Shown here: positions 6,020 through 10,807 of the stretch, piece by piece
Layout of the letters: the number at the start of each line of letters is the position of its first letter
Numbering within the stretch: position 1 is the stretch's first letter
From: Bacteroidales bacterium
GTDB taxonomy: Bacteria > Bacteroidota > Bacteroidia > Bacteroidales > F082
Direction of reading: 5' to 3'
Assembly: GCA_900769945.1 (NCBI GenBank)
Contig: CAAGIO010000008.1
Location: forward strand, 1-10,807
DNA length: 10,807 nucleotides
Program-made: the position numbers and the translations under genes
The notes under the pieces: generated by a model
The model's database searches: none
Seen by the model: only the letters and a program-made list of their open reading frames with translations
What the model was told of the DNA's origin: nothing

Positions 6020-8014
6020 TTATTTGATTATGTTTGCAATCATGTTGTCGTCAGCGATGTTAGGCATAGTTACTTTGAGGCGAGGTTCCACTTCCATGGC
6101 GCGTTTGATGGCGAACATGGCGGGTTCGTTTCTTGCCCAGCTTCTACGAGCTATGCCGTTGTTGACGTCCCAGTGGAGCATGCAGTGTAGTCTTCTGTCT
6201 GAGTCGTCAGAGCCGTCGAGGACCATGCCGAAGCCGCCGTTTATCACTTCGCCCCAGCCTACGCCGCCGCCGTTATGAATGCTGACCCAAGTGGCTCCGC
6301 GGAAGCCGTCGCCGATGACGTTTTGAATAGCCATGTCAGCGGTGAAGCATGAGCCGTCGTAGATGTTTGATGTCTCACGGAATGGGGAGTCGGTGCCCGA
6401 CACGTCGTGGTGGTCGCGTCCGAGGACGACAGGTGCTGTCAAACGACCGTCAGCGATGGCCTTGTTGAACTCTGCAGCGATCTTGGTGCGTCCCTCGCAG
6501 TCGGCGTAGAGTATTCGTGCCTGTGAGCCGACGACGAGATGGTTCTCCTGCGCGCCTCTTATCCACTGTATGTTGTCGTGCATCTGCTGTTGAATCTCTT
6601 TTGGTGACGACTGTGCTATCTCCTCAAGCACCTTGCAAGCTATCTCGTCGGTGACGGCGAGGTCTTCCGGCTTGCCTGATGTGCACACCCATCTGAATGG
6701 TCCGAAGCCATAGTCGAAATACATAGGTCCCATGATGTCCTGAACGTAGGAAGGATAACGGAACTTGCCGTCTTCGTTGAGGATGTCGGCACCGGCGCGG
6801 CTGCTCTCGAGGAGGAAGGCGTTGCCGTAATCGAAGAAATACATGCCTTTGGCGGTGAGTTTGTTGATGGCAGCCACATGACGGCGCAATGAGGCATAGA
6901 CGGCGTCTTTGAAACGTGCCGGCTCCTCTGCCATCATCTTCTTCGACTCTTCAAGGGAATAGCCGACAGGGTAGTAGCCGCCTGCGAACGGGTTGTGCAA
7001 CGAGGTCTGGTCAGAGCCGAGGTCAACGTGTATGCCTCTCTCAGCTGCATACTCCCAGAGGTCAACGACGTTGCCTTGGTATGCGAACGAGCGCGCTTTC
7101 TTGCTGGCTATTGCCTCGTTGACTTTCACGAACAGCTCGTCGAGGTCCTCGTGTATCTCATCGACCCAGCCTTGGTTGTAGCGTTTCTCTGCTGCCGCCG
7201 GGTTGATCTCTGCTGTGATAGACACCACGCCGGCGATGTTGCCTGCCTTAGGCTGTGCGCCCGACATGCCGCCAAGGCCAGCGGTGATGAACAGCTTACC
7301 TGCTGGCGAGCCGCCCTGCTTGCGCGACGCGTTTAACACCGTGATGGTGGTGCCGTGCACTATGCCTTGTGGCCCGATATACATGTATGAGCCGGCGGTC
7401 ATCTGCCCGTATTGTGTCACTCCCAGAGCATTGTATCGCTCCCAGTCGTCCGGCTTGGAGTAGTTCGGTATCATCATGCCGTTGGTGACGATGACGCGCG
7501 GCGCGTCCTTGTGTGACGGGAACAACCCCATCGGGTGCCCAGAATACATCACCAAGGTCTGCTCGTCTGTCATGTTGGCAAGGTACTGCATCACCAAACG
7601 GTACTGCGCCCAGTTCTGGAAGATGGCACCGTTGCCGCCATATATTATAAGCTCGTGCGGATGCTGCGCTACCGCCGGGTCTAAGTTGTTCTGTATCATG
7701 AGCATGATAGCAGCAGCCTGACGCGACTTAGCAGGATATTCGTCTATAGGACGCGCATACATCGGATATGAAGGACGGAATCGGTACATATAAATCCTTC
7801 CGTACTTCTCAAGCTCCTCGTAGAACTCCTGCGCTAACTGTGCATGATGCCTCTCCGGAAAATATCTCAACGCGTTCTTTATCGCAAGCCTCTTCTCTTC
7901 TTTTGTTAAAATGTCTTTACGCTTCGGCGCATGGTTGATACTCTTGTCATATTCTTTTATCTCTGGAAGCTCCTCAGGTATTCCAGCAAGTATCTCTTTT
8001 TGAAAGTCATTCAT
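6020..8014 (-). CDS. hutU: Urocanate hydratase, long form (EC 4.2.1.49)
   Basis: Cytoplasmic enzyme of histidine degradation that hydrates urocanate to 4-imidazolone-5-propanoate with tightly bound NAD+. The 664 aa are close in length to animal UROC1 (about 676) and longer than the roughly 555-residue Pseudomonas type; the first 90 or so residues (to RFRPSYPMYARPIDEYP) are the extra part. Landmarks: NNLDPAVAQHPHELIIYGGNG (about 109-129), YGQMTAGSYMYIGPQGIVHG (202-221), the glycine-rich NAD loop ITAGLGGMSGAQPKAG (243-258), SDQTSLHNPF (334-343), FFDYGNAF (393-400), GPFRWVCTSG (438-447), RDHHDVSGTDSPFRETSN (533-550) and HNGGGVGWGEVINGG (580-594). The segment aligned by eye with Pseudomonas ARICW around Cys410 reads ARILYADC here, so the cysteine is displaced. 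ATG at 8014 follows a Bacteroidota promoter element. No hutH, hutI or formimidoyltransferase gene is nearby. Confidence 0.96.
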   Translation of the reverse strand: MNDFQKEILAGIPEELPEIKEYDKSINHAPKRKDILTKEEKRLAIKNALRYFPERHHAQLAQEFYEELEKYGRIYMYRFRPSYPMYARPIDEYPAKSRQAAAIMLMIQNNLDPAVAQHPHELIIYGGNGAIFQNWAQYRLVMQYLANMTDEQTLVMYSGHPMGLFPSHKDAPRVIVTNGMMIPNYSKPDDWERYNALGVTQYGQMTAGSYMYIGPQGIVHGTTITVLNASRKQGGSPAGKLFITAGLGGMSGAQPKAGNIAGVVSITAEINPAAAEKRYNQGWVDEIHEDLDELFVKVNEAIASKKARSFAYQGNVVDLWEYAAERGIHVDLGSDQTSLHNPFAGGYYPVGYSLEESKKMMAEEPARFKDAVYASLRRHVAAINKLTAKGMYFFDYGNAFLLESSRAGADILNEDGKFRYPSYVQDIMGPMYFDYGFGPFRWVCTSGKPEDLAVTDEIACKVLEEIAQSSPKEIQQQMHDNIQWIRGAQENHLVVGSQARILYADCEGRTKIAAEFNKAIADGRLTAPVVLGRDHHDVSGTDSPFRETSNIYDGSCFTADMAIQNVIGDGFRGATWVSIHNGGGVGWGEVINGGFGMVLDGSDDSDRRLHCMLHWDVNNGIARRSWARNEPAMFAIKRAMEVEPRLKVTMPNIADDNMIANIIK

Positions 8015-8058
8015 ATATAAATGTTTTTTGTTTATTTTTCTTCGTTATTTTTAACTCG

Positions 8059-8066
8059 CAAATTTA
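8059..8066 (-). promoter_or_regulatory. Candidate -7 element for hutU
   Basis: The minus strand reads TAAATTTG, an exact TAnnTTTG match. The start would fall near 8052, giving an A-rich leader of about 38 nt to the ATG at 8014. No clear -33 TTTG is visible. Only nine bases separate it from the opposing element of the protease gene. Confidence 0.5.
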
Positions 8067-8075
8067 ATAAATTTA

Positions 8076-8083
8076 TAACTTTG
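8076..8083 (+). promoter_or_regulatory. Candidate -7 element for the C10 protease gene
   Basis: TAACTTTG matches the Bacteroidota TAnnTTTG consensus exactly. A start near 8090 would leave a leader of about 15 nt before the ATG at 8105. The expected -33 region (about 8049-8056, TTTTAACT) is a weak match. Confidence 0.55.
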
Positions 8084-8104
8084 CGGACTTGAATTTTTGA
8101 AATT

Positions 8105-10588
8105 ATGAGGAAAAATTTTTTGTTTGTACTCTTCTTTGTATGTGTCAACGTTTTGTTTCTAAATGATACATTGGCGCAAGGCTTTGTAAATGAACACTAT
8201 GCGAAAGAACTCGGCTCAAATTTCATCTCTAATGTAAAAGGTGTTTCCGATGCTGAACTTGTACTTTTCCATGTGGAAAACGGTGCTGACGACGTGCCGT
8301 GCCTATATATTTATAATGTGGAAGGCGGTGGTTTCGTCATCGTTTCAGCCTCAAAAAGGATGAGGCCGGTGCTTGCCTATTCTGATGTCAACTCTTTTTC
8401 AGGCGAGATACCTGCAACGGCAATGTATTTTATTGACAACTATAAGGATAAGATAGATTATCTGAGGAGGAATGACATGCTCGCGTCTGATGGCGTCGCC
8501 TCCGAATGGGAGGTGCTGGAGTCAAACATCATGCCTGCTGAGAAGAATGTCACTTCTGTCGAGCCTATGATTCAGACGCAGTGGAATCAGGACTGCTACT
8601 ATAACGCGCTCGCCCCAGTGGCGTATGGCGGCCCTTGCGACAGATGTTATGCCGGCTGTGTGGCTTGCGCCATGTCGCAGGTGATGAAGTATTGGGATTA
8701 TCCGTCAAAAGGACAAGGGAGCCATTCGTATCATCATAGCGAATACGGTGACCTCTCCGCTGATTTCGGCTCTACAACATACGATTGGAATAACATGCCT
8801 AACTCCATCTGGAGTGATAATGACGCTATAGCAACGCTGATGTACCATTGCGGCGTCAGCGTTGACATGAACTTCAGCCCGTCAGGCAGTGGCGCTCAGT
8901 CGAGAGATGTGGAGACGGCAATGCGTATGTATTTCGGCTATTGCGCCGCCACTTTCTGCCAACGCTCCAACTATGAGGAAGACGCATGGATACAGCTCCT
9001 CAAAGATGAGCTTGACGAGGCGAGACCGATGTATTTCTCTGGCTCCGGTAGTTCGGGAGGGCATGCTATAGTGTGCGACGGATACGATTACCGCGACTAT
9101 TTCCATTTCAACCTCGGATGGAGCGGCTACGGCGATGGCTATTACGACATCAACGACGTCGCCGGTTTCAACCAGAACGAGACAGTAGTGAAAGACATCT
9201 ATCCTCTGCCTATTGTCCCCGATGAGAACGGTATCATCTATGTGGCCGCCGACGGACAAGGCGACGGCTCCTCATGGGCTAACGCCACACCTTATCTTGA
9301 ATATGCTACCGCATTGGCTACCGATATGTCGAGAAATATCTGGGTCAAGACGGGGACTTATTACGGCGACATGGAGAACAGCAATGGCGCGTTTGTCATC
9401 TATCCTAACAACCGTGTCTATGGAGGCCTCGCCGGCAATGAGGCGCCTGACTTCAACATGGACGACCGTGACTTCGACGCGAACCCCACCATCCTTGACG
9501 GACAAAACGCCAGACGCGTGGTGTATCAGTCGGGACATTTCTCTAATGCGGAGTTCTCGATATGGGACGGGCTCACCATTCAGAACGGGGACGCCGGCAC
9601 AGGGGCAGGCGCATACCTATGCAGCAACAGCCGCTTCGCAAACTGTAGTTTCCTTAACAACACCTCTAAAGGTTTCGGCGGCGCAGTGCATGTCATATCC
9701 GCCTTCTATGAAAACGCTACCGTGAGATTCGATAAGTGCTTGTTCTCTAATAACTCCGCCTCACTCGGCGGCGCATTGTGCGATATGATTGGCGCACAAG
9801 TGTCTAACTGTCGCTTCTCTAATAACATAGCCCAAACCAAAGGCGGCGCATATTATATCTTTGCAAATAAAGAATCAAAATTTGTTAACACTATCTTCGA
9901 CCATAATAGCGCAAAAGCCGGCGGAGCTCTATTTAATAAAGGTGACATCACCATGATTAACTGTAACGTGGTGAATAATGAAGCTTCTGAGATATGCGGC
10001 GGATTGTATAACGAGTCGAGCTATAACAGGATTTATAACAGCGTCTTCTGGGGAAACACCGTGAACGGCACGCCTCAACAACTGTCAGGCTCCTCCAAAT
10101 TCAGCTACTGCGCTGTGCAGGGCGGTGTGACAGGGACTAACATCATCGATTTGTCGGCTGCTAATGAAGGCAGTGGAATGGAACACTATCCTTTCTTCGT
10201 TGACCCTGATAACGGAGATTATGGTGTTTTGAGCGGCTCCGCTCTCATCGATGCCGGTAATAAGACGGTGAGCGGCGTCTCTGGCCCTGATTTCCTTGGT
10301 AATCAACGAATTGTGGGTGAACAGATTGACCTCGGCGCAGTGGAGTTCCAAGGTGCTCTCTCTTCTGACGACGTGACGAGCGCAGCAACGGCGGTCTTCC
10401 CAAATCCTATAGATAACCGTTTGTACGTGCGCAGCGAAGGCCTATCCTCCGTGATAGTGTATAACGCTCATGGCCAACGGATTATCTCTCTTGAATCAGA
10501 CGGCTCTTCTGTGTTGGACACAACAGAATGGCCTAACGGTGTCTATTTCGTCAGTGTTGATGGTGAAGTGACAAAAGTGATAAAATAG
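8105..10588 (+). CDS. Surface C10 (streptopain-like) cysteine protease fused to a parallel beta-helix, with T9SS sorting domain
   Basis: Predicted secreted protease of 827 aa. Order of parts: signal peptide 1-24 (ending NDTLA); inhibitory pro-domain of the streptopain type at about 25-150 (GGGFVIVSASKRMRPVLAYS at 74-93); C10 catalytic domain at about 153-367 with nucleophile Cys185 in YAGCVACAMSQVMKYWDYP, His320 in SSGGHAIVCDGYD, and Asn336/Trp339 in FHFNLGWSGYGDGYY; a right-handed beta-helix from about 376 (IYVAADGQGDGSSWANAT, IWVKTGTYYGD); then repeats of the form C-x-F-x-N-N-x-A-x-GGA-x at about 514-660; a choice-of-anchor Q-like end (SALIDAGN, DLGAVEFQ) at about 711-749; and a T9SS type A sorting domain at 758-827 (VFPNPIDNRLYV, NGVYFVSVDGEVTKVI). 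By family the pro-domain is removed to activate the enzyme; the beta-helix probably binds a partner or extends it from the cell. Extra cysteines crowd the active site (164, 178, 181, 188). It is divergent from hutU and followed by a terminator. Confidence 0.93.
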   Translation: MRKNFLFVLFFVCVNVLFLNDTLAQGFVNEHYAKELGSNFISNVKGVSDAELVLFHVENGADDVPCLYIYNVEGGGFVIVSASKRMRPVLAYSDVNSFSGEIPATAMYFIDNYKDKIDYLRRNDMLASDGVASEWEVLESNIMPAEKNVTSVEPMIQTQWNQDCYYNALAPVAYGGPCDRCYAGCVACAMSQVMKYWDYPSKGQGSHSYHHSEYGDLSADFGSTTYDWNNMPNSIWSDNDAIATLMYHCGVSVDMNFSPSGSGAQSRDVETAMRMYFGYCAATFCQRSNYEEDAWIQLLKDELDEARPMYFSGSGSSGGHAIVCDGYDYRDYFHFNLGWSGYGDGYYDINDVAGFNQNETVVKDIYPLPIVPDENGIIYVAADGQGDGSSWANATPYLEYATALATDMSRNIWVKTGTYYGDMENSNGAFVIYPNNRVYGGLAGNEAPDFNMDDRDFDANPTILDGQNARRVVYQSGHFSNAEFSIWDGLTIQNGDAGTGAGAYLCSNSRFANCSFLNNTSKGFGGAVHVISAFYENATVRFDKCLFSNNSASLGGALCDMIGAQVSNCRFSNNIAQTKGGAYYIFANKESKFVNTIFDHNSAKAGGALFNKGDITMINCNVVNNEASEICGGLYNESSYNRIYNSVFWGNTVNGTPQQLSGSSKFSYCAVQGGVTGTNIIDLSAANEGSGMEHYPFFVDPDNGDYGVLSGSALIDAGNKTVSGVSGPDFLGNQRIVGEQIDLGAVEFQGALSSDDVTSAATAVFPNPIDNRLYVRSEGLSSVIVYNAHGQRIISLESDGSSVLDTTEWPNGVYFVSVDGEVTKVIK
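9743..9826 (+). repeat. DNA-level trace of the beta-helix repeat
   Basis: TTCTCTAATAAC occurs at 9743-9754 and again at 9815-9826, exactly 72 bases (24 codons) apart and in frame, each encoding FSNN. Each is followed by a GGCGGCGCA block encoding GGA. The match shows that neighbouring beta-helix coils are related at base level, in keeping with fairly recent internal duplication or gene conversion, while other coils match only as protein. Confidence 0.6.
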
Positions 10589-10610
10589 TTCTTTGAAGAT
10601 ATAACTTATT

Positions 10611-10643
10611 GAAGATGACGGAATTATCTGTCATCTTCTTTTT
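10611..10643 (+). terminator. Rho-independent terminator of the C10 protease gene
   Basis: GAAGATGAC pairs perfectly with GTCATCTTC (9 bp) around a 10-nt loop, followed by five T residues, 22 bases after the TAG stop. It is a textbook intrinsic terminator for the plus strand. Confidence 0.85.
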
Positions 10644-10694
10644 AATAGACAGTCTCGACAATCATCTTGTTATGAAATACTAACGCCCTCATTA

Positions 10695-10715
10695 GTGTCC
10701 CGTTAAAATAGGGAC
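10695..10715. other. Short inverted repeat beyond the minus-strand stop
   Basis: GTCCC and GGGAC flank a 9-nt spacer (GTTAAAATA). The pair lies about 10 bases downstream, on the minus strand, of the TAA at 10728-10726. It could be a weak terminator or the terminal region of an insertion sequence if the adjoining frame is a transposase. Between the protease terminator and this point (10644-10694) I see no gene. Confidence 0.35.
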
Positions 10716-10725
10716 GAGTTAATAA

Positions 10726-10807
10726 TTAATCAAACAACCCCGGAAAGATGGGATAATCGAGTTCTTTGACATCGTTGAAATTAGTCTTTTCGAAGAGATC
10801 TTTCAGT
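10726..10807 (-). CDS. C-terminal fragment of a minus-strand protein, possibly a transposase
   Basis: The last 26 codons of a frame that enters from the right edge: LKDLFEKTNFNDVKEL, then DYPIFPGLFD and TAA at 10728-10726. The frame stays open to the window edge, the composition is protein-like, and the stop is followed by a small inverted repeat. The NDVKEL...P.FPGLFD ending resembles tails I associate with DDE transposases of Bacteroidales insertion sequences, but I cannot confirm this from so short a piece. A host gene of unknown function is the alternative. Confidence 0.4.
   Translation of the reverse strand, partial: LKDLFEKTNFNDVKELDYPIFPGLFD

Noticed and set aside
6640..7721. Several open frames of 60-110 codons on the plus strand and in other frames across hutU.
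   Set aside because: They are shadows of a long, strongly conserved enzyme gene, with low-complexity, protein-unlike translations and no domain or start context of their own.
8636..8671. The C-x2-C-x3-C-x2-C run as an iron-sulfur or zinc-binding motif.
   Set aside because: The protein is exported and one of the four cysteines is the predicted nucleophile, so a metal site is not the primary reading; the cluster is kept only as an oddity.
1..10807. CRISPR arrays, tRNA or rRNA genes, toxin-antitoxin pairs, phage or defence genes.
   Set aside because: No regularly spaced repeats, cloverleaf-like segments or matching protein motifs were seen when reading both strands.

Overview
The window looks like chromosomal DNA of a member of the order Bacteroidales (phylum Bacteroidota). 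Three things point there: two secreted proteins end in type IX secretion (T9SS) sorting domains; Bacteroidota-type promoter -7 elements (TAnnTTTG) lie upstream of several genes, with little use of Shine-Dalgarno sequences; and the proteins resemble Bacteroidales families (long-form urocanate hydratase, C10 cysteine peptidase, TolC/HlyD/FtsX-type efflux set next to an NtrC-type two-component system). No species can be named from the sequence alone.

Left part, all minus strand, read right to left (5048 to 1). A sigma54-type response regulator and a short histidine kinase overlap by ATGA (5048-2836). A 146-bp gap follows, holding a sigma54-like -24/-12 promoter and two 15-bp dyads in a 21-bp tandem repeat. 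Next come a TolC-family outer-membrane protein, an HlyD-type periplasmic adaptor, and the first 27 codons of an FtsX/MacB-type ABC permease that runs off the left edge. The simplest reading is a self-contained module in which the kinase and regulator switch on the efflux operon from sites just upstream of tolC.

Middle part, minus strand. A small secreted T9SS cargo protein of unknown function (5922-5188) is followed by two 3' hairpins, and the distal terminator abuts the regulator promoter. Upstream of it is a complete long-form urocanate hydratase (8014-6020; histidine degradation), with no other hut gene in view and a hairpin after its stop.

Right part, plus strand. An 827-residue surface protein (8105-10588) combines a C10 (streptopain-like) cysteine protease with a parallel beta-helix and a T9SS sorting domain. 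It is divergent from hutU, and the two predicted promoters overlap in a 90-bp gap. A strong terminator follows. The last 80 bases carry the C-terminal end of a minus-strand reading frame, possibly a transposase.

The most interesting items are the sigma54 control region with helically phased dyads, the protease/beta-helix chimera with a cysteine cluster around its nucleophile, and the interlocked hutU/protease promoters. I saw no tRNA, rRNA, CRISPR array or phage gene.
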